DNA of 64,000 bases from JALYZC01 sp963725645 (GTDB lineage: Bacteria > Actinomycetota > Thermoleophilia > Solirubrobacterales > Solirubrobacteraceae): assembly GCA_963725645.1 (NCBI GenBank), contig CAVRZD010000006.1:682001-746000 (forward strand), given 5' to 3'. Positions 1-8,453 of this stretch are shown in pieces (the stretch's first letter is position 1; each line of letters starts with the position of its first letter). A program made the position numbers and the translations under genes. Below the pieces are notes generated by a model. It saw only the letters and a program-made list of their open reading frames with translations, searched no databases and was not told the origin of the DNA.

Positions 1-876
1 GCGCGCCGCGACCACCCAGGTGCCGGCCGGGATCGCGAACGCCGCCGCCGCCACCAGCGCGGCGATCAACGCCGCGCGCACCGCCCGCCGCCGCAGGCGC
101 CAGAGCCCGATCGCGAGCACCAACACCGCGGCCGGGACCAGGGCGTAGCTGGTCGCCTTGGTCGTGACCGCGAGGCCGACGACCGCGAACAGGCCGGCGG
201 CGTCGGCGAGCGAGAGCCCGCGTCTGAGGATCCGCACCCCCAGCCACAGCGCGAGGCTCCACAGCGCGTAGAGCATCGCGTCGGGGTTCACCGACGCCGA
301 CATGAAGGCGGTCATCGGCGCGAGCCCGGCGGTTGCCGCCGCGGCAAGCTGGAGCGTGCGCGAACGCCCCAGCAGCTCGCCGGCCAGCAGCCAGGTGGCC
401 GTCGCGGTGACGAGCAGCAGCAGCCCCGACCAGATCCGCATCGCGGTGAGGCGCCCGAGGATCGAGGCGCCGTCGAACACGCGATAGGGCAGCGCGACGT
501 AGAGGTAGTAGAGCGGCGGGTTCGCCGCGGCGGTGTTGCGTCCGCCGCCGTCGCGGCGCGCGGACCCGGGCAGCTTGGACTCCTTCTCCTGCCAGGCCGC
601 AAAGGCCTCGGGCCGCCACTCGGCGCCGGGGATGCGCCCCTCGCGGCCGCTGCGCGAGCGGTTGTCGGCCAGGGCCTGCTCGGTCGAGAGCGTCTTGCGC
701 GTGCGGTCGCCGGGCAGCGCGAAGCGCTCGGCGACCGACTGGGCGTAGGCGAAGTGCTGGGACTCGTCCGGGCTCTGCCAGGGGGGCAGGAACAGCGCCC
801 ACGCCACCATCACGACGAGCAGGACGCCCCACAGCGCGAGCAGCGGTCGGGGGACGCGGTCCAGGATGGCGGGCAT
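1..876 (-). CDS. DUF2142-type multi-spanning membrane protein (C-terminus beyond window)
   Basis: The reverse strand reads openly from an ATG at 876 to the window edge (292 codons, C-terminus missing). Translation begins MPAILDRVPRPLLALWGVLL, a first membrane helix, followed by WQSPDESQHFAYAQ at about residues 35-48. This Pro-Asp-Glu...His signature is typical of DUF2142 and GT-C-like polyprenyl-sugar-dependent glycosyltransferases. NPPLYYLYVALPYR and several further hydrophobic segments follow. The start lies one base after the stop of the upstream GT2 gene, so the two are probably translationally coupled. I infer a role in transferring or polymerising lipid-linked sugars at the outer face of the membrane. 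The family name is confident; the substrate is unknown. Confidence 0.72.
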   Translation of the reverse strand, partial: MPAILDRVPRPLLALWGVLLVVMVAWALFLPPWQSPDESQHFAYAQSVAERFALPGDRTRKTLSTEQALADNRSRSGREGRIPGAEWRPEAFAAWQEKESKLPGSARRDGGGRNTAAANPPLYYLYVALPYRVFDGASILGRLTAMRIWSGLLLLVTATATWLLAGELLGRSRTLQLAAAATAGLAPMTAFMSASVNPDAMLYALWSLALWLGVRILRRGLSLADAAGLFAVVGLAVTTKATSYALVPAAVLVLAIGLWRLRRRAVRAALIAALVAAAAFAIPAGTWVVAAR

Positions 877-877
877 C

Positions 878-1717
878 CTAGTCACGCCCGCCGCGGGTAC
901 GCGCGCCGCGCCAGCGGGCGCCGTGCAGCGCTCGCTCGAGGCGAGCCGGCACCGGCCGGGCGCCCCACCAGGCTCGGTACCAGAGCCGCCCGAGCGGCCC
1001 GAGCCGGCTCTCGCGCGCGAGCCGCGCGCGGTCGCGGTACAGCGCGGCGTGCTTCGCGCGCATCCGGCGGAAGGCCCGGCGGTAGGCCCCGCGGTCGGCG
1101 GCCAGCTTGGTGTCGCCGTGGCGGCGGTATTCCAGCGTGACGGCGTCGACCTGCAGCCCGCGCCAGCCGTGGGCGAGCGCGTTCACCCACAGCTCCCAGT
1201 CCTCAAACTGCTCGAAGGCGGGGTCGAAGCCGCCCGTCGCCTCGATCGCCTCGCGGCGGACCAGCGCGCTGAGGCCGATCGTGTGGCGGTACAGCAGCGC
1301 GTAGGCGTCGTACGGCGGAAAGCGCAGCTCGCCCTCCCAGTCGCCGAAGAAGCGCATCGTGCCGTAGGCGAAGCCCAGCTCCGCGTCGGCATCGAGCGGC
1401 GCCCGCAGCGCCGCCAGCGCGCCGGGGGCGAGGCGGTCGTCGGCGTCGAGCACGATCGCGTAGGGCGTGGCGACGCGCGCGAGGCCGGCGTTGCGCGCCG
1501 CGCCAACGCCGCGGTTGGGCTGGCGCACGAGCTCGACGCCCACGGGCAGGGCGTCCAGGCTCGTCAGCGTGGCGGGGTCGTCGGAGCCGTCGTCCACCAC
1601 CACCACGCGCGGGGCGCCGCCCGCCTGCCCGAGCAAACTGTCCACCGCCTCGCCCAGGTAGGCACCGTAGTTGAAGCAGGCGACGACCGCGGTGATGTCC
1701 CCGTTGTCCGCGGCCAC
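878..1717 (-). CDS. Family 2 glycosyltransferase
   Basis: A 279-residue GT-A fold enzyme. VVACFNYG (about 11-18) opens the nucleotide-binding fold, VDDGSDD (41-47) contacts the nucleotide, and LDADD (90-94) holds the metal-binding DxD-type acidic pair. EDWELW (172-177) is the acceptor-side acidic motif seen in many GT2 enzymes. It has no membrane segment, so it should act on lipid-linked acceptors at the cytoplasmic face. The start is a GTG at 1717. The gene lies 29 bases after the YHYH lipoprotein gene and one base before the DUF2142 gene, all on the same strand, so the three probably form an operon. Sugar specificity cannot be read from the sequence. Confidence 0.85.
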   Translation of the reverse strand: MAADNGDITAVVACFNYGAYLGEAVDSLLGQAGGAPRVVVVDDGSDDPATLTSLDALPVGVELVRQPNRGVGAARNAGLARVATPYAIVLDADDRLAPGALAALRAPLDADAELGFAYGTMRFFGDWEGELRFPPYDAYALLYRHTIGLSALVRREAIEATGGFDPAFEQFEDWELWVNALAHGWRGLQVDAVTLEYRRHGDTKLAADRGAYRRAFRRMRAKHAALYRDRARLARESRLGPLGRLWYRAWWGARPVPARLERALHGARWRGARTRGGRD

Positions 1718-1746
1718 GGCCGCGAACGATACGTGCGGCGCTCAGC

Positions 1747-2760
1747 TCACGGCCCGGGCGGCGGACCGCCGGGGGGACCACCGCCGCCGCCGGGCGGCGC
1801 CGTGCGCACCGGCGTCCCGCGGAAGCAGCCGATCGTGTACGGGTACTCGAGTGTCGCGACGTAGTGGTAGGTCCGCACCCGCCTGCCGTTGAGCGTCACC
1901 GTCCCGACGCGGCCGTGACAGGCGTCGAGGTCGGCGTTGGTGAGCAGGCGGCCGCCGTCGCCGCGCGGCCCGTAGATCGGGAACCCGTCGAAGGCGTAGC
2001 CGACGAGCCTGGAGTGGGCGCGGGTGGAATCGCCCTTCGTCAGACAGGCGGGGATCGCGTGGTAGTGGTAGGTGCCCTGCTGCTGCGGGTGCCCGCCGCA
2101 GCGGTCTTGGACCTCGTGCGCGACGGCGTCGCGGTCGCCGGCGTCGAGCGCGTCGAAGATCGCCACGCCGTTGGTCGCGACGCCGATCTGGCCGCCCGTC
2201 ACGCAGCTCGCCCTCGCGGCGATCTTCGGGCTGGCCGGGAGCGAGTAGCTGACGGTCTGCGCCCTGATGCTGTTCGGGTTGCGGTCGTACCGGTAGGCCG
2301 TGCTCGACGAGGCGATCGGGAACGTGCCGGTGACCCCGAAGGTTGGGAGGTCGTTGCCGGATACGACCAGCCTGGATCCGCTGCGCCTGATCGTGAAGCG
2401 GGCGTTGGGCCACCGCACCGAGCCCTCGACGGTCGCCTTGGCATGGAGGTCGAACGTGGTGCCATGGATCCACGGACCGTCCGTGCCCGCGCCGCCCGGG
2501 CCGCCGCCCTGCTGGCAGGAGAACACGTACCCGCGGCGGGCGCCGGAGGTCGTGACGTGGCCGTCGCCGAGGGGCAGGCGCCGCGGGTTGACGGTCGCTC
2601 GCGTCGGGGTCGACGTCGCGGTCGTGGCGGTGGACGTGGCCGGGCCGGCCGTCGCGGTCGACGTGCCCGCGGCCGACGCACCGCCGCAACCGACCGCCGT
2701 CGCGGCCACGACGATCACGGCCGAGGAGCCGGCCAGGATCCGGTGGAGCGTCCGTGCCAT
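1747..2760 (-). CDS. YHYH-domain lipoprotein
   Basis: The 337-residue product starts with a lipoprotein signal peptide: a positive n-region, a hydrophobic core and a lipobox with Cys at about residue 25 (ATAVGC). A Thr/Ser/Ala-rich linker follows to about residue 58. The remainder is a YHYH domain: GTYHYH at 229-234, GYAFDGFPIYGPRG at about 254-267, and YHYVATLEYPYTIGCF near 298-313. The last 20 residues are almost only Gly and Pro. YHYH proteins are secreted and of unknown biochemical role; the clustered His residues suggest metal binding, which is inference. The gene is divergent from the GT4 gene at 2813 and co-directional with GT2, an unusual partner for a glycosyltransferase cluster. Confidence 0.85.
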   Translation of the reverse strand: MARTLHRILAGSSAVIVVAATAVGCGGASAAGTSTATAGPATSTATTATSTPTRATVNPRRLPLGDGHVTTSGARRGYVFSCQQGGGPGGAGTDGPWIHGTTFDLHAKATVEGSVRWPNARFTIRRSGSRLVVSGNDLPTFGVTGTFPIASSSTAYRYDRNPNSIRAQTVSYSLPASPKIAARASCVTGGQIGVATNGVAIFDALDAGDRDAVAHEVQDRCGGHPQQQGTYHYHAIPACLTKGDSTRAHSRLVGYAFDGFPIYGPRGDGGRLLTNADLDACHGRVGTVTLNGRRVRTYHYVATLEYPYTIGCFRGTPVRTAPPGGGGGPPGGPPPGP

Positions 2761-2812
2761 GCCGACGAACCTCCCAGCGAAGCATCAGCGCAACCTAAGA
2801 ATCCAGCACGAT

Positions 2813-4090
2813 ATGCCCGTGGGCCGCTCGATCCTGCTCATCGCACAGCTGGCGCCTCCGTCGGAGCTCTCGGCGGCCCGGCGCTCGGCGGGCCTGGCGA
2901 AGTACCTCGACCGCCTCGGGCACCGCGTGACGGTGCTCACCTCGCTGTCGAGCGGGCGCGGACCGGTCCCGGGTGCCCGCGTCGTGCGAACGCGGGACGC
3001 GATGGTCAGCGCGCTGAACTGGCGCCGCGAGAGCTTCCGGGTGCTGGCCGGCGGCCGGGGCGAGGCCGGCTACGAGGCCTCGCCAAGCCGGCTGGCATCG
3101 GTGTTCGTGCCCGATCTCGCCGTCGCGGGCTGGCTGCCGTTCGCGCTGCCGCGCGCGCGCGAGCTGGCGGCGCGGGCCGACGCCGTGATCACGACCTCGC
3201 CGCCCCACTCGGGCCACCTCGCGGGACTCGCGCTGCACGCCCGCGGGCTGCCGTGGGTGGCCGACTTCCGCGACGGCTGGACGTTCGAGTCCGACCGCCC
3301 GGCCTGGCCGTTCGCCGCCCAGCGCGCGCTCGACGCGGGGCTCGAGCGCGCCGTCGCGCGCGGCGCCGACGCGCTGGTGGCCGTCAGCGACCCGATCGCC
3401 GCCGACCTCGAGGCCCGATTCGGGCGCCGGGTCGCCACGATCACCAACGGGTTCGATCCCGAGGAGCACGTCGAGGTCGGCGCGGCGGCGTCGCTCGACG
3501 GCGTGGCGCCCGCGTCGGACCGGCACACGCTGCTGCACGCCGGGCGCATGGCGTACGCCGGGCGTTCGCCGCGATCGCTGCTGGCGGCGCTGGCGGCGGA
3601 GCCCGACCTGGCGGGGAGCGTCGAGATCCTGTTCGCCGGGCCGCTGTCCGCCGAGGAGCGCGAGCTGATCGAGCGCGCGCCCGCGGCACGTGCGGTCGGC
3701 TCGCTCGACCGCGCGCGGACGCTGGCGCTGGAGGCCGCGAGCGACAGCCTGCTGGTCCTGACGAGCGGCCGCCGCCGCGGCGAGGCGACGCAGAAGGTGT
3801 TCGAGTACCTCGCGGCGGGCAAGCCGATCGTCGTCCTCGGACGGGACACCGAGGCGGCGCGGATCGTCGAGGGCGCGGATGCGGGCATCGTCGCCCCGGC
3901 CGACGATCCGGCCGCGATCGCCGCCGCGCTGCGCCAACTGCTCGCTGCGCCCGAGGCGGCCCGACCCGCACGCGCCGCGATCGACCGCTACTCCTACGCC
4001 GCGCTGGCCGCCGAGATGGCCGAGCAGGTCGAGCGCGCGATTGCGGCCGCCGGCGCGGCGGTCAGTCGAGCGCGCGCAGCGCCGCGGTGA
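2813..4090 (+). CDS. Family 4-like glycosyltransferase
   Basis: The open frame extends upstream, but the natural start is the ATG at 2813, giving 425 residues beginning MPVGRSILLIAQLAPPSELS. The N-terminal half has the GT-B pattern of GT4 donors and acceptors (RSAGLAKYLDRLGHRVTVLT; ITTSPPHSGHLAGL). The second half begins near HTLLHAGRMAYAGRSP and carries EYLAAGKPIVVLG, the nucleotide-sugar-binding helix of the family. The enzyme is soluble and retaining. It is divergent from the YHYH gene with a 52-base gap that must contain both promoters, and its last 29 bases overlap the convergent GT2 gene. Sugar specificity is unknown. Confidence 0.85.
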   Translation: MPVGRSILLIAQLAPPSELSAARRSAGLAKYLDRLGHRVTVLTSLSSGRGPVPGARVVRTRDAMVSALNWRRESFRVLAGGRGEAGYEASPSRLASVFVPDLAVAGWLPFALPRARELAARADAVITTSPPHSGHLAGLALHARGLPWVADFRDGWTFESDRPAWPFAAQRALDAGLERAVARGADALVAVSDPIAADLEARFGRRVATITNGFDPEEHVEVGAAASLDGVAPASDRHTLLHAGRMAYAGRSPRSLLAALAAEPDLAGSVEILFAGPLSAEERELIERAPAARAVGSLDRARTLALEAASDSLLVLTSGRRRGEATQKVFEYLAAGKPIVVLGRDTEAARIVEGADAGIVAPADDPAAIAAALRQLLAAPEAARPARAAIDRYSYAALAAEMAEQVERAIAAAGAAVSRARAAPR

Positions 4091-5096
4091 CGAGCCGCCA
4101 ATACGCCCGCAGCACCCGGCGCAGCGGGGCGAGGGTGGCCGCGCGGCCGAGGTAGGCGGAATCGAGGTCGGGCGTGAGCCAGCGGGCGAACTCCGCGGCG
4201 GTGACCGTCCGGGTGGCCTGAACGGCGCGGCGCTCGCGCAGCAGCCGGGGGAGGGCGCGAACGGTGTCGCCCGCCGCCAGCAGCTTCGGGCCCAGCCAGC
4301 CGCCACCCGCGGCGATCGCGAGCAGCGCGATCTCGGTCGCGATCAGCGCGGGGGCGAGGACTGCGAGCAGCGGCCCGGGGTAGTCGCGCAGCAGGACCGC
4401 CCAACGGTTGCGCTCCAGCCGCCGCCACTTGGCCGAGCCCTTGGCGAAGTCGTAGTCGTGGTCCACGCGCGCCGCCGGCTCGATCCCCAGGCGTCCGCCG
4501 GCCAGGCGCGCGCGCAACGACACGTCCACGTCCTCGCAGTACATGAAGAACGTCGGGGGGAAGCCGCCGAGCCGCTCCCAGGTGGCGCGCGGCAGCGCGA
4601 GGCAGGTGCCGGAGAGGAATGGCACCTCGGTCGGCCCGGTCGGGGCGGCCGCGACGGGCAGCTGCGCCTCGCCGGACCAAGCGATCCCCGTGAAGTGGAT
4701 CACGCCGCCGCTGGTGTTGATGCGCGTGCCGCCGTCCATCGTCACGAGGCCCATCCACGCCGCCCAGCCGCGGTCGTCGAGCGCCGGTCCGCGGATCGCC
4801 TCGACGAACCCCGGCGCGGGCTCGGCGTCGGGATTGAGGAACAGCACCATGTCGCCGGTCGCGGCCGCGGCGCCCGCGTTCGCCCCGGCGGCGAAGCCGA
4901 GGTTGCGCGGCTGCGCGAGCACGCGGGCGCCGGGGGCGGCGGCGCGCACCGCGGCGAGCGTGCCGTCCGACGACGCATTGTCCACGACGACGAGCTCGTC
5001 GCCGTCGGCGAGCTGCTCCACGAGCCGCGGCATGCAGCGCGCCACCGCGGCGGCGCTGTCGAAGGTCACGACGACGACGGAGAGGCGCGCGCTCAC
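4062..5096 (-). CDS. Family 2 glycosyltransferase, rhamnosyltransferase-like
   Basis: A 344-residue enzyme. VVVVTFDSA opens the fold, DNASSDGT (39-46) and NPDAE (88-92) are the nucleotide/metal motifs, and FMYCEDVDVSLRARLAG follows. NPDAE with EDVDVSLR is typical of WbbL/RfbF-like rhamnosyltransferases, although several sugars are used by this group. A hydrophobic stretch (LLAVLAPALIATEIALLAIA) lies in the C-terminal part and probably anchors it to the membrane. It overlaps the stop of the following methyltransferase by 4 bases (an ATGA-like coupling at 5093-5096) and the 3' end of the GT4 gene on the other strand by 29 bases. Confidence 0.85.
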   Translation of the reverse strand: MSARLSVVVVTFDSAAAVARCMPRLVEQLADGDELVVVDNASSDGTLAAVRAAAPGARVLAQPRNLGFAAGANAGAAAATGDMVLFLNPDAEPAPGFVEAIRGPALDDRGWAAWMGLVTMDGGTRINTSGGVIHFTGIAWSGEAQLPVAAAPTGPTEVPFLSGTCLALPRATWERLGGFPPTFFMYCEDVDVSLRARLAGGRLGIEPAARVDHDYDFAKGSAKWRRLERNRWAVLLRDYPGPLLAVLAPALIATEIALLAIAAGGGWLGPKLLAAGDTVRALPRLLRERRAVQATRTVTAAEFARWLTPDLDSAYLGRAATLAPLRRVLRAYWRLVTAALRALD

Positions 5097-5980
5097 TTGG
5101 GGCGGCGGCAGACCATCAGCTCGGTGCTCGGCCCCTCACGCAGGACGCGGGCCAGGCCGACCTCGAACGGGTAGGCGGCCGCGCCCGCGAGCCATCCCGC
5201 CGCCTCGCCGCGCAGCGCCGCGGTGCGCAGCGTCCACCAGGCCGCGCGCGCCGCGCGGCTGCGCGTGTCCACCGGGGCGTTGAGCAGGACCAGCATCGGC
5301 CGGCGCAGCTCCTCCCGCAGACCCGCCGCGGCGACCGCGCTGCGCACCTGCTCGAGCGAGCGGATCGCCTGGTGCGGCGCGCGCCAGGGCTCGCCGTGGA
5401 CGAACAGGTCGCTGAAGACGAGGAGCCCGCCGGCGCGCAGCAGCCGCGCCGCGTTGGCCAGCGCGCGCGCGAAGCGCCCGTCGTCGGTGATGTGGAAGAG
5501 GACGTCCATCGCGCTGATCGCGTCGAAGGACGCATCCGGGAGGTCGATCGCCTCCTCGCCGATGTCCAGCCGCACCGCCTCCACACCGGGGTGGCGCGCC
5601 GCGAGTCGCTCGACGGCGACCTCCGTCAGGTCCGACCCCGTGACCGAGCCTGCGCCCAGTTCGCGCCACAGCCCGAGGTAGAACCCCGTCCCCGACCCGA
5701 CGTCCAGCACGCGCGCGCCCGGCGCCACCAGCGGGCGCATCAGGCGCAGGAACACGCGCCGGCGCGCGCGGTAGCCCCAGCGGTTGAACGCCTTGCCGAG
5801 GCCCTGGTAGCCGACCCCACCGAGGGTGTAGTCGCTGCGCAGGCGCTCTTCCCAGTAGTCGCGGAGCGCGTCGGTGTCGGCGTCGGCAGGCAGCGGGGGC
5901 GGCGCGATGCCCGCGATGATATCCGCGTGGCCGGGCTCAACGTCCTCGTGCTCCCGTCCTGGTATGCCACGCCTGCGCAC
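5093..5980 (-). CDS. Class I SAM-dependent methyltransferase
   Basis: The conserved protein runs from about DTDALRDYWEERL to MVCRRPK. VLDVGSGTGFYLGLW is SAM motif I, GSDLTEVAVERL is motif II, and DAISAMDVLFHI with LLRAGGLLVFSDLF complete the Rossmann fold. A methyl group is probably placed on a glycan sugar, by context. The start is unclear: the only in-frame ATG/GTG/TTG near the conserved region is a GTG at 5980. That start would overlap the divergent GT4 start at 5927 by 54 bases; a rare start codon nearer 5910 is equally possible. The longer open frame upstream of 5980 is a shadow of the GT4 gene. The stop overlaps the GT2 start. Confidence 0.8.
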   Translation of the reverse strand: MRRRGIPGREHEDVEPGHADIIAGIAPPPLPADADTDALRDYWEERLRSDYTLGGVGYQGLGKAFNRWGYRARRRVFLRLMRPLVAPGARVLDVGSGTGFYLGLWRELGAGSVTGSDLTEVAVERLAARHPGVEAVRLDIGEEAIDLPDASFDAISAMDVLFHITDDGRFARALANAARLLRAGGLLVFSDLFVHGEPWRAPHQAIRSLEQVRSAVAAAGLREELRRPMLVLLNAPVDTRSRAARAAWWTLRTAALRGEAAGWLAGAAAYPFEVGLARVLREGPSTELMVCRRPK

Positions 5981-7099
5981 CCCGTTGCCGGCGTGTTCGT
6001 CCGCGACCAGGCGCGCCTCGTGGCGCGCCGCCACCGCGTCGTGGTCCTCTTCTCGGAGGGCCCCGACCCGGGCGTGCGGCGCCTGTTCGCGCTGCGCGAC
6101 GACATCGAGGACGGCCTGCGAGTGCTGCGGTTGCGCCACCGCCCGGTGCCGCTCCCCCGCGCCGGCTCGGCGCTGACCGTGCTGGGGCTGTCGGCCGCGC
6201 TCAGCCGCCTGCGGCGCGGCGGGTTCGCGCCGGACGTCCTGCACGCACACACGCTCGAGGCCGCGATCGCCGCCGTTGTGCTCGGCCGGCTGCACCGGAT
6301 CCCGGTGGTCGTCTCCGAGCACTGGTCGGGCTTCCCGCTCGGCACCCTCACCCCTTGGCAGCGCGTGCTCGCCCGTGGCGTGTTCGAGGCCGCCGACGCC
6401 GTCTGCCCCGTCAGCCAGTCGCTGCGCCGCGCGATCGAGCCCTACGCGCCGGGCGCGCGAATGCAGGTGGTGGGCAACGTGGTCGACACGTCCCTGTTCG
6501 CCCCGCCCGCCGACGGGCGACCGGCGCCCGACGGGCCGGTGCGCCTGCTCGCCGTCGCGCTGCTGAGCGACAAGAAGGGCCTGGCGGTGCTGCTCGACGC
6601 CCTGGCGCGCCGGGCGGCGGCCGGGCGTTCGCCGGTCGCGCTCGACATCGTCGGCGACGGGCCCGAGCGTTCCGCCCTCGACGCGCGCGCCCGCGAGCTG
6701 GGGCTCGACGGCACGGTGCGCTTCCACGGCCTCGAGAGTCGCAACGCCGTCGCGCGGCGGATGGCGGAGTCCGACCTGTTCGTCCTCCCCAGTTACGTCG
6801 AGACCTTCGGCGTCGCGCTGGTGGAGGCGCTCGCCGCCGGCCTGCCGGTCGTGGCGACCGATGTCGGAGTCGCCGGCGAGGTGATCGACGAGCGCGCCGG
6901 CGTGGTCGTGCCGGCCGGCGACGCCGAAGCGCTCGCCGCCGGAATCGATCGCGCGGTCGAGGGCCTCGCGGACCTCGACCCGTCGCGCTCGGCGGCGCTC
7001 GTGCGCGAGCGGTACGGCCCGGACGCCGTCGCGGACGCGTGGGACCGGGTGTACGCGGCGGTCACCGGCGGGAGGCACGGTGGCGGCGACCCGCGCTGA
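5927..7099 (+). CDS. Family 4 glycosyltransferase
   Basis: I place the start at the GTG at 5927 (product VAGLNVLVLPSWY, read as Met). The upstream extension is a shadow of the methyltransferase. It is a GT-B enzyme of 390 residues. PSWYATPAHPVAGVFVRDQARLVARRH is the usual N-terminal start of GT4 exopolysaccharide transferases. The C-terminal domain begins at LLAVALLSDKKGL and has FVLPSYVETFGVALVEALAAGLPVVAT with the EX7E-type Glu pair. The 3' end overlaps the flippase start by 20 bases, so the GT4, flippase and next GT4 genes are one operon. Confidence 0.86.
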   Translation: MAGLNVLVLPSWYATPAHPVAGVFVRDQARLVARRHRVVVLFSEGPDPGVRRLFALRDDIEDGLRVLRLRHRPVPLPRAGSALTVLGLSAALSRLRRGGFAPDVLHAHTLEAAIAAVVLGRLHRIPVVVSEHWSGFPLGTLTPWQRVLARGVFEAADAVCPVSQSLRRAIEPYAPGARMQVVGNVVDTSLFAPPADGRPAPDGPVRLLAVALLSDKKGLAVLLDALARRAAAGRSPVALDIVGDGPERSALDARARELGLDGTVRFHGLESRNAVARRMAESDLFVLPSYVETFGVALVEALAAGLPVVATDVGVAGEVIDERAGVVVPAGDAEALAAGIDRAVEGLADLDPSRSAALVRERYGPDAVADAWDRVYAAVTGGRHGGGDPR

Positions 7100-8453
7100 G
7101 CGCCCCCCGCGGCACCTGGCTGCCGGCGCGTCGATCAACGTCGCCGCGCAGGTCGCCACGATCGTCGCCGCCGGCATCACCAGTGTCGCCGTCGCGCGCC
7201 TGCTCGGCCCGTCGGGCACGGGCACGGTGGCGCTGGCCGTGACGCTCGTCGCGGTCTCGACCACCGTCTTCTCGCTCGGCCTGCGCTCCGGCGTGATCTA
7301 CCGCGTCTCGCGCGGGACCTGGGCGCCGCGCGCCGCGGCGCGCGCGGCCACCGCCAGCGCGCTCCTGCTCGGCACGATCGGCGGCCTGCTCGGCCTCGGC
7401 TTCTACGCCCTGACCTCGGGGTCGGTGCTGGAGGGGCTGAGCCCGACGATGGCCATCGTCACCTTCGCGTCGCTGCCGTTCGCGCTGGCCTGGCTGTTCA
7501 TCGCCGCGGTGGCGCTGGCCGTCGAACGGTACGAGTCCTACGGCGCGATCACGATCGTCCAGCCGACCGCCCAGGTGGTGCTCGCGGTGACGCTGGCCGC
7601 GACCGTCGGGACGCTCGGCGCCGTGCTCGGGTTCGCCATCTCGCAGGTGGTGGCGTTCGCGGCGGCGGCCGTCCTCGTGCGGCGGCGCGACGCGGACCCG
7701 CAGCCGCCGCGTGCGGGCGAGCTGCGCGCCGCCGCGCGCTTCGGGCTGTTGTCGTGGGGCTCGGAGGTGCTCCAGAACCTCAACTACCGCCTCGACCTGT
7801 TCGTGCTCAACGCCTTCGCGGTGACGGCGGACGTGGGGGTGTACTCGGTCGCGCTGACGGTGACGAGCTTCGCCTGGATCCTGCCGTCGGCGCTGCAGAC
7901 CGTGCTGTTCCCGCGGACCGCGCGCCTCGATACCGCCGACGCCCCGGCCACCGACGGACTGAGCGAGGTCGAGCTGGCGGCCTCGCGCGGGACGCGCCAG
8001 ACGGTGCTGCTGCTCATCCCGACGGCGGCGGCGCTCGTGTTCGCGCTGGTCGTGCTGGTTCCGCTGCTGTACGGGTCGAGCTTCGACCGCACGACCGAGC
8101 TCGGGCTGATCCTCGTGCCCGGCACGCTCGCCCTCGGCCTCGCGCGGGTGCTCGTCGCCGTCACCTCCGGCCGCGGGCGCCCCCAGTACTCGCTGTACGG
8201 CCGGCTGATCGACATGCCGATCACCGCCGTGCTCTACCTCGTGCTGATTCCGGCGCACGGCGCGACCGGCGCTGCGGTCGCCTCGTCGATCTCCTACGCG
8301 CTCACGGGCGTGATCTCGCTCTTCTTCTTCCGCCGCGTCGTCCACCTGCCGCTGCGCACGCTGTTCGTGCCCACGCGCGCGGACCTGGGCGACTGGCGCT
8401 CCGCGTCGCGGGCTGCGCGTCGCCGGCTCTCGCGCGGACGGCGGACACCGTGA
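7080..8453 (+). CDS. Polysaccharide flippase (Wzx/MATE-like)
   Basis: The 457-residue product has 12 or more hydrophobic segments. The first (AAGASINVAAQVATIVAAGITSVAVARLLGPSGTG) is the characteristic Wzx start with LLGPSGTG. YRLDLFVLNAFAVTADVGVYSVALTVTSFAWILPSALQTVLFPR at about 240-280 matches the second half of the MOP family. Such proteins flip undecaprenyl-linked oligosaccharides across the membrane. It starts with GTG at 7080 inside the preceding GT4 gene and ends in a GTGA overlap with the following GT4. It is the first of two flippase genes in the window, which suggests two separate glycans. Confidence 0.88.
   Translation: MAATRAERPPRHLAAGASINVAAQVATIVAAGITSVAVARLLGPSGTGTVALAVTLVAVSTTVFSLGLRSGVIYRVSRGTWAPRAAARAATASALLLGTIGGLLGLGFYALTSGSVLEGLSPTMAIVTFASLPFALAWLFIAAVALAVERYESYGAITIVQPTAQVVLAVTLAATVGTLGAVLGFAISQVVAFAAAAVLVRRRDADPQPPRAGELRAAARFGLLSWGSEVLQNLNYRLDLFVLNAFAVTADVGVYSVALTVTSFAWILPSALQTVLFPRTARLDTADAPATDGLSEVELAASRGTRQTVLLLIPTAAALVFALVVLVPLLYGSSFDRTTELGLILVPGTLALGLARVLVAVTSGRGRPQYSLYGRLIDMPITAVLYLVLIPAHGATGAAVASSISYALTGVISLFFFRRVVHLPLRTLFVPTRADLGDWRSASRAARRRLSRGRRTP

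Noticed and set aside
1864..4155. A forward open frame of about 760 codons
   Set aside because: It spans a divergent promoter and reads antisense to the YHYH gene; the composition is Arg/Ala/Gly-rich shadow and no domain is visible. It is a high-GC artefact.
5980..7264. A long reverse-strand extension upstream of the methyltransferase
   Set aside because: It is antisense to the GT4 and flippase genes and low in normal protein composition; the methyltransferase ends at about residue DTDALRDYW.
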